Assembly (NCBI GenBank): GCA_030529425.1
Contig: JAUMWX010000001.1
Coordinates: forward strand, 124,001-188,000
Direction: 5' to 3'
Length of the DNA stretch: 64,000 bases
Source of the DNA: Tissierellia bacterium
GTDB taxonomy: Bacteria; Bacillota; Clostridia; Tissierellales; Peptoniphilaceae
The translations under genes and the position numbers were made by a program. The first letter of the stretch is position 1; each line of letters starts with the position of its first letter. The notes under the pieces were generated by a model that searched no databases, was not told the origin of the DNA, and saw only the letters and a list, made by a program, of their open reading frames with translations. Positions 16,510 through 24,873 of the stretch are shown one piece after another.

Positions 16510-17868
16510 ATGAAAAGAATATCAAATATTTTTGTATGGATTTTATGTTTAACATTGTTTCTTCATGGTGGGGTACTTGCTCAGGACGCCGTGGATACGG
16601 ATAATAAAACTCAAGAAGATACGAACAATAAAACTCAAGAAGATAATAATGAAGAAAATATAGACAAAAAAGACAATCTTGAAGAAAAAGACGATAAAAC
16701 TCAAGAAAATAATGAATTGAAAACTACTACCTATGAGGAAGAAATTGAAATTTTACACTTTAAGACCATTCGAAAAGAGGATCCTGAATTGTATGAGGAT
16801 GAATATGAAATTGAGCTTGAAGGGGTAGATGGTGAACAGAAGATTATTTATGAAGTTAAAACTGTAGACGGAAAAGAAGTTTCAAGGAAGAGAATAGGAT
16901 CTCCTCAGATAATTAAACAACCGATAGATCAAATAGTGAGAATCGGTACCAAACCGAGAGAACAAGAACCATTGGATACAAAGCTTAATTATTTGGAGAT
17001 TCAAGGTGCTAAATTGAATCAAGAATTTGATGAGAATACATTTTCATATATACTTGAAATTGAAGAAGGCGCTACAGAGATTGATTTTTATGCAGAAGCA
17101 AAAGAGGATCAAGTAACGATAGAAGGACTGGGTAAAGTTGACCCTTTCAGTGTTAAAGAGCATAAAATTGTGGTTAAAAATGAAGAAGGGCTGTTTTCAA
17201 CATATAAATTTGTTTGGACTGTCAATAATAATGTGGAATTTAAGATTTCGGATTCAGACGGCAATCCTATAGTCGTTATTTACGACAATGAAAAAGAAAA
17301 TCCTTTTAAGGGACTTCAGGAAGTTGAAGATAAAATAAACGGTAAGCAGGTTAAATTGTTCAAGGATGCTACCGGAAATACGATTATTGCAATAAAAGCC
17401 GAAAATCAAAAGTATACAGGTTGGTATCACATCAAGAACGGAGAATTGATTCAAATATTGAAAAAGGCATTTGTTAACAAAGGAACGGTTTATATTGATG
17501 TTGATTTTTATGAAATAGAAAAAGAATTGGCAACAAAGTATGGTTTAGAACTTACAAATATTTCGGATTTAAATATTGACGGTTATAAAATAAACTCGAA
17601 GACTTATGACGGAAAGTATATTTTAAGATTGACTAATTTGATATCTGAAAATAGCTGGTATGAATATGATGAGAACACTAAATCTCTAAGTAAATTGAAT
17701 TTCTCGGATTCAATTCAAAATGAAGAATTGGCCGAATATCTTAATTACAAAGAGAAAAAGGATAATACGATTTATTATATTGTAGGTGGAGTCCTGCTTA
17801 TAAATATATTGGTTATAGTAATTTTTATTGTTAGTACTCGCAAAAAGAAGAATCAAAAATCCATGTAA
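16510..17868 (+). CDS. G5 and cadherin-like domain membrane protein
   Basis: A 452-residue exported protein with a signal peptide (about 1-25) and a low-complexity, acidic stretch with three NKTQED/DKTQEN-like repeats (about 30-75). A G5 domain follows at about 77-152 (FKTIRKEDPELYEDEYEI, then VDGEQKI, ending VRIGTK), then a cadherin-like beta-sandwich at about 157-240. A less characterised region leads to a C-terminal transmembrane helix (about 417-439) and a basic tail. G5 domains are associated with proteins acting on GlcNAc-containing surfaces. It starts 4 bases after the glucosaminidase stop, so the two are co-expressed and probably act together at the cell surface; this is inference. 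Confidence 0.75.
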   Translation: MKRISNIFVWILCLTLFLHGGVLAQDAVDTDNKTQEDTNNKTQEDNNEENIDKKDNLEEKDDKTQENNELKTTTYEEEIEILHFKTIRKEDPELYEDEYEIELEGVDGEQKIIYEVKTVDGKEVSRKRIGSPQIIKQPIDQIVRIGTKPREQEPLDTKLNYLEIQGAKLNQEFDENTFSYILEIEEGATEIDFYAEAKEDQVTIEGLGKVDPFSVKEHKIVVKNEEGLFSTYKFVWTVNNNVEFKISDSDGNPIVVIYDNEKENPFKGLQEVEDKINGKQVKLFKDATGNTIIAIKAENQKYTGWYHIKNGELIQILKKAFVNKGTVYIDVDFYEIEKELATKYGLELTNISDLNIDGYKINSKTYDGKYILRLTNLISENSWYEYDENTKSLSKLNFSDSIQNEELAEYLNYKEKKDNTIYYIVGGVLLINILVIVIFIVSTRKKKNQKSM

Positions 17869-17951
17869 AAATTCATATAAAACAGAGATTTTATACTTGA
17901 TTATGGATGAATGATTTTAGAATTTTATATATTTGCAAAACAGAAAAAATG

Positions 17952-17985
17952 AAAACATAGAAATACATATGTATTTCTATGTTTT
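17952..17985 (+). terminator. Terminator after the G5 protein gene
   Basis: A perfect 34-base palindrome centred on CATATG with an AAAACATAGAAATAC left arm, followed by more T residues. It closes the glucosaminidase/G5 unit; the next gene starts 24 bases later. Confidence 0.8.
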
Positions 17986-18009
17986 TTCAAGAAACGAAAA
18001 GAGGTAAAA

Positions 18010-18543
18010 ATGAATATTACAGTATTTTGCGGATCAAATATCGGAAAGAATGATGATTTTATTCAAGCCGCTAAAAACCTGGCAAAATTGATAGCATCAA
18101 ACGGAAATCTCATATATGGCGGAAATAAAAGCGGTCTGATGGGCCTACTGGCTTCCGAGGTGAAAAAAAACGGGGGAAAAGTTGTTGGTATAATGCCCAA
18201 GTTTTTATTGGAGAAAGAAATTCCAAATACTGATATCAACCAATTTATATTGGTGGAAGATATTGACATAAGAAAAAAGAAAATGATTGATATGGCGGAT
18301 ATATGTATCGCGTTGCCGGGAGGAGTAGGAACCTTGGAGGAAATAAGTCAGGCATTTTCATGGTCAAGGATTGGATTAAATGATTCATCACTTATTTTGA
18401 TGAATGTATCCGAATACTATACCCCTTTAAAAAAAATGTTTGAAAATATGGTTCAAAATGGATTTTTGAGCGAGTCTGACTTGAATAAGATTTTGATAAC
18501 GGATGATATAAAGAAAATAGAAGAGTTAATAAAAGAAAAATAA
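18010..18543 (+). CDS. LOG-family nucleoside monophosphate phosphoribohydrolase
   Basis: A 177-residue Rossmann-fold protein of the TIGR00730/LOG family. The signature PGGVGTLEE lies at 103-111, and GGNKSGLMG at about 38-46 is the other family motif. Members hydrolyse the N-glycosidic bond of cytokinin or AMP-like nucleotides; older annotations as lysine decarboxylase are wrong. Substrate in this organism is unknown. An AGAGGT site precedes the ATG. It may be read through from the terminator region or have a promoter I could not identify. Confidence 0.88.
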   Translation: MNITVFCGSNIGKNDDFIQAAKNLAKLIASNGNLIYGGNKSGLMGLLASEVKKNGGKVVGIMPKFLLEKEIPNTDINQFILVEDIDIRKKKMIDMADICIALPGGVGTLEEISQAFSWSRIGLNDSSLILMNVSEYYTPLKKMFENMVQNGFLSESDLNKILITDDIKKIEELIKEK

Positions 18544-18619
18544 CATTTGCAAAATATTATGAGTTGATATATTATGTTTACGCAAGAATGATGAACATTA
18601 TATAGTGGTAGGAGGAATT

Positions 18620-19516
18620 ATGGAAAAATATCCAGTCCAGTTCATCGAATCGGAAACGGGAGAAAAAATTGCATACAGAAAAGCAGGTAAGGGAAAGAGG
18701 ACATTAGTTTTTGTTCATGGCAACATGAGCTCATCCGTATATTTTGAAGAATTGATTGAAAAGTTGGAAGATGAAAATACAATTTATGCATTGGATTTAC
18801 CGGGTTTTGGGGATAGTTCTTACAGAAGCAAGAAACTTTCTTTGCATGATTTCAGCTTAGATTTGACTGATTTTATAATAAAAAATGATTTAAGAGATGT
18901 TTATTTATTCGGTTGGTCAATGGGGGGAGGTGTATGTATGGAAACATCTGTAGATATACCTGACAGAATAAAAAAACTTTTTTTACTTTCATCAGTTGGC
19001 GTAAAAGGATATCCTGTTTATAAGAGTGACTTTGATTTTTTGGCTCCTATGAGAAAAACCAGAATTTATACCGTAAAAGATATAATGGAAGATGCGATAT
19101 TGGTAAAACCTATAATGGAAGCTATCAAAACCTCAAATGAAGCCATAGTGAAAGGAATACTTAGAACTGGAGTGTTTTCGAGGACTGTGCCGAGCTATGA
19201 GCTGTTTCAAAAATATGCACGAGCTACTATGAAGCAAAGAAATCTTCCGGAGGTTATTTCCGCATTGGCGAATTTTAATATGTCCAATGAAGAAAATGAT
19301 ATAATAGAGGGAAGTTGCAGAGCATTTAAAATAGAAGCTCCGATATATATTTTCCACGGGGACAGAGATAAGGTCGTGGATTTAAAACTTGCTAAGGAAA
19401 CTAAAGAGATACTTGGAGAAAAAGCTGAGTTAGTAGTTTTTCAAGGCTCAGGACATGCAATTATGAACGATAATTTAGATGAACTTGTAAATAACATAAA
19501 AAAGAGATTGGAGTAG
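18620..19516 (+). CDS. Alpha/beta-hydrolase, copy 1
   Basis: A 298-residue hydrolase. A GTG at 18605 is in frame, but AGGAGG at 18610-18615 dictates the ATG at 18620. The oxyanion motif HGNMSSS and nucleophile elbow GWSMGGG are present, an acidic residue follows FHGDRDKV, and the His is in GSGHAIMND, so the triad looks intact. There is no signal peptide. It precedes the CoA-transferase, thiolase and MaoC genes, and a paralogue at 24.9 kb precedes a second CoA-transferase cluster, so a thioesterase or ester hydrolase acting on related metabolites is a reasonable guess. Its true substrate cannot be read. Confidence 0.82.
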   Translation: MEKYPVQFIESETGEKIAYRKAGKGKRTLVFVHGNMSSSVYFEELIEKLEDENTIYALDLPGFGDSSYRSKKLSLHDFSLDLTDFIIKNDLRDVYLFGWSMGGGVCMETSVDIPDRIKKLFLLSSVGVKGYPVYKSDFDFLAPMRKTRIYTVKDIMEDAILVKPIMEAIKTSNEAIVKGILRTGVFSRTVPSYELFQKYARATMKQRNLPEVISALANFNMSNEENDIIEGSCRAFKIEAPIYIFHGDRDKVVDLKLAKETKEILGEKAELVVFQGSGHAIMNDNLDELVNNIKKRLE

Positions 19517-19531
19517 GACTGGAAAGTCCTA
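19514..19531 (+). terminator. Terminator overlapping a stop codon
   Basis: Stem TAGGACT (19514-19520), a GGAA loop and AGTCCTA (19525-19531), followed by T7. The stop codon of the hydrolase forms the base of the stem. Confidence 0.8.
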
Positions 19532-19690
19532 TTTTTTTATACTTCCGTTTAGAATAATTAATTTAAATTTGGATGCATAACTTTTTATTTTAGTAGAAGA
19601 GGATGAAAGCTTATATATTAAATATTTGAAATAAAGCATAACAAGAAATCATGAAAACGATGACATTTCATTTGTTTTTATTTTAAAATT

Positions 19691-19699
19691 TGGTATAAT
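19691..19699 (+). promoter_or_regulatory. CoA-transferase promoter, extended -10
   Basis: TGG plus TATAAT (19694-19699) with a weak -35. The leader to the ATG is about 105 bases and contains a 7-bp inverted repeat, ATTGCTT (19733-19739) with AAGCAAT (19754-19760). The rest of the 288-base gap shows no gene. Confidence 0.55.
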
Positions 19700-19804
19700 T
19701 CTCTTATATGGTAGAAAAGATATCATTGACAGATTGCTTCATGACTAGGAAATAAGCAATCAAAAATATTAAGAACTTAAATAATCAAATATTAGGAGGG
19801 AAAG

Positions 19805-21118
19805 ATGGTAAACTATAAGGATAAGGTTATCACAAAAGAAGAAGCGGTAAAATTGGTAAAGTCGGATTTTCAAATCGTAACAGGTTTGGGCGGATCTGAA
19901 GCTAGAGAGTTTTTCAGTGTTTTACACACAGTTGCGGATCAAGTAAAGAATGTAAATATTACAACTTATTTGCCACAAAAAGTTCATGAGTATATGGATC
20001 CTAAATATAAAGGAATTTTTTCTGTTGACTCAGAATTTTACACAGGAGTAAATCGTAACCTTGAAGCTCAAGGAATGGGATACTATATTCCTAACAATCT
20101 AAGCTACGCGGGAAGAGACAGATTGACACATATCAAGCCTAACATTTATGTTGGTGTTGCAGCTATGCCTGATAAACACGGAAATATTTCTTTATCTTTA
20201 GGAAATATATATGAAAGAAGAATGCTGGAAGCTGCCGATATTGTAATTCTTGAAATATCTCCTCATTATCCAAGAGTATTTGGTGACCATGTTGTTACAT
20301 TGGATCAAGTTGACTATTTAATTGAAGTAGATTATGAACCTCCAATGCTTCCCGACGGTAAACCAAATGAAAAAGATATGATAATAGGTAAACTTATTGC
20401 GGATATGATTCCTGACGGAGCATGTATACAAATAGGGATAGGGGGAATTCCCGATGCTGTTGCTTCATTTTTAACGGAGAAAAAAGATTTGGGGATTCAT
20501 ACAGAAATGTTGACTTCAGGATTGGGTAAGTTAGCAAAGGCAGGAATTATTAACGGTTCAAAGAAAAACATAGATAAGAGAAAAATCGTTGCAGGATTTA
20601 TTCTTGGAAATAAGGAATTGTACGAATTTATTGATGATAATCCGATAGTAGAAGTAAGAGATGCTTCTTATTGTAATGATCCTTATGTTATTTCAAAAAA
20701 TGATAATCAAATGTCTATTAATACAGCACTTGAAGTTGAGTTGACAGGACAAGTGTCTTCTGAATCTATAGGTTCAAGACAATTCTCAGGGACAGGCGGT
20801 CAAGCGGATACTCACAGAGGAGCTTATATGTCAAAAGGCGGTAAGGCAATAATTACTCTTTATTCTACAGCTATGGTTAAAAATAAAGAAACCGGAGAAA
20901 GAGAAGAAAAATCTAAGATTGTTCCTAGATTGATCCCTGGAGCATATGTAACTCTTCAAAGACAAGATGTTGACATGATTGTAACAGAATACGGAGTTGC
21001 AAAACTTAAAGGTACAAACATGAAGGAAAGAGTTGAAAGATTGATTGCAATCGCTCATCCTAAGTTCAGAGATGAATTGAGAGCGGAAGCTTTAAAACTT
21101 GGATTAATTCACGAATAA
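19805..21118 (+). CDS. Acetyl-CoA hydrolase/transferase-family CoA-transferase, copy 1
   Basis: A 437-residue family I-type CoA-transferase (4-hydroxybutyrate or butyryl-CoA:acetate CoA-transferase group). The predicted catalytic Glu234 lies in GIHTEMLTSG, followed by the glycine-rich GTGGQADTHRGA motif and the FVL-like GFILGNKELYEF segment. It would swap CoA between acetate and a short acyl-CoA, releasing butyrate or a similar acid at the end of fermentation. AGGAGGG precedes the ATG. It heads the CoA-transferase, thiolase, MaoC series. The exact acyl substrate is not determined by sequence. Confidence 0.85.
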   Translation: MVNYKDKVITKEEAVKLVKSDFQIVTGLGGSEAREFFSVLHTVADQVKNVNITTYLPQKVHEYMDPKYKGIFSVDSEFYTGVNRNLEAQGMGYYIPNNLSYAGRDRLTHIKPNIYVGVAAMPDKHGNISLSLGNIYERRMLEAADIVILEISPHYPRVFGDHVVTLDQVDYLIEVDYEPPMLPDGKPNEKDMIIGKLIADMIPDGACIQIGIGGIPDAVASFLTEKKDLGIHTEMLTSGLGKLAKAGIINGSKKNIDKRKIVAGFILGNKELYEFIDDNPIVEVRDASYCNDPYVISKNDNQMSINTALEVELTGQVSSESIGSRQFSGTGGQADTHRGAYMSKGGKAIITLYSTAMVKNKETGEREEKSKIVPRLIPGAYVTLQRQDVDMIVTEYGVAKLKGTNMKERVERLIAIAHPKFRDELRAEALKLGLIHE

Positions 21119-21131
21119 TATAAATATTGAA

Positions 21132-21167
21132 AAAACAAGTAGATGGCAAACGCTATCTATTTGTTTT
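21132..21167 (+). terminator. Long hairpin terminator after CoA-transferase
   Basis: A stem of about 16 bp with two G-U pairs (AAAACAAGTAGAT at 21132-21144 with ATCTATTTGTTTT at 21155-21167, plus inner GC pairs) and an AAAC loop. T residues follow. It may attenuate rather than fully stop transcription into the thiolase gene. Confidence 0.7.
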
Positions 21168-21239
21168 AATTGGTTTGATTTTAATAGATTATTTAGTAAA
21201 ATATATATGTAAGCATTTTATAGATTGAAAGGAGAAAAT

Positions 21240-22448
21240 ATGAGTAAAGTATTTATAACTGCTGCTAAAAGAACACCGGTAGGAAGTTTTGGAGGATCTC
21301 TAAAGGATTTAGATCCGGGGTTATTGGGAGCGACTGTAATTAAACAAATCCTATTAGATAGTAAGGTTGAAGGGAAAGACCTTGATGAAGTAATCATGGG
21401 TAATGTACTATCTGCAGGATTAGGACAAAACGTTGCGCGTCAAGCATCCCTAAAGGCTGGAGTTCCAAATGAGGTTCCTGCTTATGCTTTAAATATGGTA
21501 TGCGGTTCAGGTATGAAAACCGTTATGAACGCTTATACAGCTGTTAAGTCAGGATTGGCTAATATCGTTGTAGCCGGCGGTACTGAAAATATGTCAAGTG
21601 CACCATACCTAGTATCCGGAAATAACAGAAATGGTGTTAAGATGGGTAATCAAGTTCTTGTTGACCACATGATTAAAGATGGTCTTTGGGATGCATACAA
21701 TGATTATCACATGGGAATTACAGCAGAGAATATAGTTGAAAAACACAGTATTTCAAGAGAAGATCAAGACAACTTTGCTTTAACATCACAATTAAGAGCG
21801 ACCAAAGCTCTTGAAGAAAATAAATTCGAAGGAGAAATTGCTCCTGTAGAAATCAAAACTAAAAAGGGTGTAGTTGTATTTGATAAAGACGAATATATCA
21901 AAACAAATGCATCATTTGAATCTCTTCAAAAACTTCGTCCTGCATTTAAAAAAGACGGAAGCGTAACAGCAGGAAACGCATCAGGAATCAATGATTCAGC
22001 TTCAGCTGTTTTGGTAATGAGCGAAGAAGAAGTTAAAGAAAGAGGATTAAAACCACTTGTTGAGATTGTTGGTATCGGACAAGGTGGAGTGGATCCTAAG
22101 GTTATGGGATTGGGTCCTGTTCCGGCTGTTAGAAATGCATTAAAGAATGCGGGATTACAATTGAAAGATATCGATGTTTTAGAATTGAACGAAGCTTTTG
22201 CCGCTCAATCTCTAGGCGTTGTTATAGAATTGGCTGAAGAACACGGAATGAGCAAAGAAGAAATTCTTGCTAAAACAAACCTAAATGGTGGCGCAATAGC
22301 TATCGGACACCCAATTGGAGCTTCAGGAAACAGAATTATCGTGACATTAATTAATTTAATGAAAAAAAATAACTACAAATATGGATTGGCATCTCTTTGC
22401 ATCGGTGGTGGAATGGGAACAGCAGTAATCCTAAAGAATGTAGAATAA
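21240..22448 (+). CDS. thlA: Acetyl-CoA acetyltransferase (thiolase)
   Basis: A 402-residue thiolase. A TTG in frame at 21225 is less likely, because AAAGGAG at 21228-21234 is correctly spaced to the ATG at 21240. Active-site residues are visible: Cys88 in NMVCGSGM, His in GGAIAIGHPIGASG and a second Cys in SLCIGGGMG. It condenses two acetyl-CoA to acetoacetyl-CoA, the first step of butyrate formation. The MaoC hydratase gene follows 21 bases after the stop, so these are one unit. Codons look biased toward high expression compared with neighbours such as recD2. Confidence 0.95.
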   Translation: MSKVFITAAKRTPVGSFGGSLKDLDPGLLGATVIKQILLDSKVEGKDLDEVIMGNVLSAGLGQNVARQASLKAGVPNEVPAYALNMVCGSGMKTVMNAYTAVKSGLANIVVAGGTENMSSAPYLVSGNNRNGVKMGNQVLVDHMIKDGLWDAYNDYHMGITAENIVEKHSISREDQDNFALTSQLRATKALEENKFEGEIAPVEIKTKKGVVVFDKDEYIKTNASFESLQKLRPAFKKDGSVTAGNASGINDSASAVLVMSEEEVKERGLKPLVEIVGIGQGGVDPKVMGLGPVPAVRNALKNAGLQLKDIDVLELNEAFAAQSLGVVIELAEEHGMSKEEILAKTNLNGGAIAIGHPIGASGNRIIVTLINLMKKNNYKYGLASLCIGGGMGTAVILKNVE

Positions 22449-22469
22449 AGAATTTTAAGGAGAGATATC

Positions 22470-22889
22470 ATGAGAGGAAAAACAGTTGATCAAATCAAAG
22501 TAGGGGACGTTGAAACTTTTACTAAAACAATAACAGAAACGGATGTATATCTATTTGGTGGAATCACTGGAGACTTAAATCCAGCACATACTGACCAAGT
22601 TGCTTCATCTCAAACAATGTTTAAGGGAAGAATAGTTCATGGTATGTTTACAGCATCAATGGTATCTACAATATTGGGAATGTATCTTCCTGGACCGGGA
22701 ACAATATTCCTTAGTCAAGAAACAAAATTCTTAAAGCCTGTAAGATTTAATGACACAATCACAGCTAAAATTACTGCTGTTGAAGTAAAGACTGAGAAAA
22801 ATATAGTTGTATTTGAATCAGAGTGTACAAATCAAGACGGCGAAAAAGTTCTAGTTGGCAAGGCGACAGTAATGCCTCCAAGAGCTTAA
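22470..22889 (+). CDS. MaoC-like (R)-specific enoyl-CoA hydratase
   Basis: A 139-residue hot-dog-fold protein. The catalytic dyad typical of R-specific hydratases appears as Asp35 and His40 in GDLNPAHTD; FLKPVRFNDTI is another family motif. It would interconvert (R)-3-hydroxyacyl-CoA and enoyl-CoA, for example (R)-3-hydroxybutyryl-CoA and crotonyl-CoA. Butyrate pathways usually use the S-specific crotonase, so an R-type enzyme directly after thiolase is notable. No matching 3-ketoacyl-CoA reductase is in this window. AAGGAGAG precedes the ATG. Confidence 0.88.
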   Translation: MRGKTVDQIKVGDVETFTKTITETDVYLFGGITGDLNPAHTDQVASSQTMFKGRIVHGMFTASMVSTILGMYLPGPGTIFLSQETKFLKPVRFNDTITAKITAVEVKTEKNIVVFESECTNQDGEKVLVGKATVMPPRA

Positions 22890-22898
22890 TTAGGAATG

Positions 22899-22920
22899 AA
22901 GGGGTAGGAAACTACCCCTT
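22899..22920 (+). terminator. GAAA-loop terminator after maoC
   Basis: Stem AAGGGGTAG (22899-22907), a GAAA tetraloop and CTACCCCTT (22912-22920), followed by TTTTA. Confidence 0.88.
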
Positions 22921-22972
22921 TTTTATTACTGTCCAATTACAAAATTTTGTGAAACAGTCCCATGGAGTAAAT

Positions 22973-24604
22973 ATGAACAAATATAAAATTTCTTTATTAG
23001 ATACGGATTTAAGCGCTTTTCAATCGACTGATATCCAAAAAACAAAAATTAATATATGGAAAAATGACAAAGCTTGTGTAAAAATTTTAATAGAAAATCC
23101 GGATTCAAAAGATAATACAATAAAATTTAAAATTAAGGGAAATGATAAAACTAAAAATATTAAAATATTTCAAATAGATTATACCATGGCTTATAACGGG
23201 CCTATGTATGTAAATGGAGAACATTTTAGTAAGAATGAAGTACATGATCTTTCAAAAAGAAGCAAAAGTTTTGATGTACTTATTCCGAAAGAGGAAATAC
23301 ACTTCAAAGATAGGGTTTTTCTTTGGGCGGAAATAATTACGGATAAAAATATTAAATCCGGAATACATACGGTAGATATTGAATTTTTAGAAAAAGGTGC
23401 AATTATCGGAGAAGTTGCGTTGGAAATTGAGGTGTTTGACCATGTGCTTGAAACCAACAATGAGTTTTATGATATTGAATTGTGGCAATATCCCTATTCA
23501 TCAGCGGAGTATTTCGGTTTAGAACCTTTTTCGGAAGAACACTTTAAAATATTAAAAAAAATAATGACCATATACAAAAATATCGGTGGGAAAGCCATTA
23601 CCGCGACATGTACCGAAGATGCATGGGATAAACAGACTTACAGTAAGAATGATATACATTATCCGTCAATGATCAAATGGATATACGATGGCGAGATAAA
23701 ATATGATTATACAGATTTTGACAAGTGGATTAAATTTACAACTGATTTAGGCTTTGACGGAAAGATTGCACTATACGGGATTGCACCATGGCATGACAGT
23801 TTTACATATTGGGAAAACAATAAGTTGATATATGAAAAATTTGGTGAAATTGAGAGATATGAAAAATTATGGACCAATTTTTTAGGAGATTTAATAGACC
23901 ATTTAGAAAATATGAATATATTGGACAGAGTTTATTTGGGGATAGACGAGAAAGGATTCAGTGATAAATTTTTAAAAGTTTTAAAATCGGTAAAAAATAC
24001 CAAGGGCAAAACAATCAAACTGACGGCTGCAATGGACAATTTTGTAGATAAATGGGAATATTGTATTTTAATAGAGGACTTAACAATCGGGGATAATGCA
24101 ATATACAAAGATTTTGATAAGTTTCTTGATTTGCTTGAGATCAGAAAAAAATATGGATACAAAACTACATTATATTCATGCGTCGGACATATTCCCGGAA
24201 ATTTTGCATTATCGGAACCATTTGAAAGCTATTTTACAGTCATAAATGCCTGCAGATATACCGACGGTTTTTTGAGATGGGCATTGGATGCTTGGGTAGA
24301 AAATCCTATGAAAGATATAACTCATATTGCCTTTGAACCCGGAGATACATCTCTAATCTACCCATCAGAAAAAGACTTCAGCATATATTCATCCGTTAGG
24401 TTGGAAAAAATGGCTGAAGCTGTCAGAGATATGAATAAGCTTAGAGAATGTATCAAGAACAAACCGAATGAAGTATTTGAAGATATAAAAACAATTTGTT
24501 ATACGGAAGACGGGAAAAGTTATATGGATAAACTTGAAAAAGAAAGATTGAAACGAGAAATTGATGAATTCAGAAAAAAATTAAATAGAATAATTTATAG
24601 ATAG
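22973..24604 (+). CDS. DUF4091 glycoside-hydrolase-like protein
   Basis: A 543-residue protein. The frame extends back to 22823, but that would overlap maoC and its terminator; ATG 22973 has GGAG at 22964-22967. The N-terminal third (about 1-160) looks beta-rich, with motifs such as VNGEHF. The central part resembles a TIM barrel with LYGIAPWHDSF and LGIDEKGFSDKF. The C-terminal third carries the DUF4091 signature (FLRWALDAWVENP, then FEPGDTSLIYPS, then VRLEKMAEAVRDM). Related proteins are predicted glycosidases, often on amino sugars. There is no signal peptide, so the enzyme would act in the cytoplasm. It stands alone between two terminators. Confidence 0.7.
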   Translation: MNKYKISLLDTDLSAFQSTDIQKTKINIWKNDKACVKILIENPDSKDNTIKFKIKGNDKTKNIKIFQIDYTMAYNGPMYVNGEHFSKNEVHDLSKRSKSFDVLIPKEEIHFKDRVFLWAEIITDKNIKSGIHTVDIEFLEKGAIIGEVALEIEVFDHVLETNNEFYDIELWQYPYSSAEYFGLEPFSEEHFKILKKIMTIYKNIGGKAITATCTEDAWDKQTYSKNDIHYPSMIKWIYDGEIKYDYTDFDKWIKFTTDLGFDGKIALYGIAPWHDSFTYWENNKLIYEKFGEIERYEKLWTNFLGDLIDHLENMNILDRVYLGIDEKGFSDKFLKVLKSVKNTKGKTIKLTAAMDNFVDKWEYCILIEDLTIGDNAIYKDFDKFLDLLEIRKKYGYKTTLYSCVGHIPGNFALSEPFESYFTVINACRYTDGFLRWALDAWVENPMKDITHIAFEPGDTSLIYPSEKDFSIYSSVRLEKMAEAVRDMNKLRECIKNKPNEVFEDIKTICYTEDGKSYMDKLEKERLKREIDEFRKKLNRIIYR

Positions 24605-24618
24605 CCGGAAACGGCTAT
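24601..24618 (+). terminator. GAAA-loop terminator after DUF4091 gene
   Basis: Stem ATAGCCG (24601-24607), a GAAA loop and CGGCTAT (24612-24618), followed by T-rich sequence. The stop codon is inside the left arm. The remaining gap to 24873 holds a promoter and a small dyad but no gene. Confidence 0.8.
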
Positions 24619-24779
24619 TTATTTTTTAAATATTATTTTTTAACAACAGAACCAGGGGGCGTGAACATTCATATTAAGCCATAGTTAAACATGGTTAATT
24701 AAAACCAAAATAAAAAATTAAGGAAAAAATTTAAGGTTAGAAACAATCAATGGAGAGAAAATAACTAATTTATGAATGA

Positions 24780-24821
24780 CAATTCAGAATTGTTGACATA
24801 GGTTTTTGCATAAGTTAAGAT
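24780..24821 (+). promoter_or_regulatory. Promoter of the second cluster with flanking dyad
   Basis: A perfect TTGACA (24793-24798), a 17-base spacer and TAAGAT (24816-24821). Immediately upstream, and touching the -35, is the perfect 13-base inverted repeat CAATTCAGAATTG (24780-24792), a possible operator for a regulator or activator site. The leader is about 52 bases. Confidence 0.55.
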
Positions 24822-24873
24822 TAAATTAACATGAATAGCAATTCAAGTAATTATCATTATATTGGAGGTGTTT

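Noticed and set aside
22823..22972. Upstream extension of the DUF4091 protein
   Set aside because: It would cross the maoC coding end and its terminator; the ATG at 22973 has a ribosome site.
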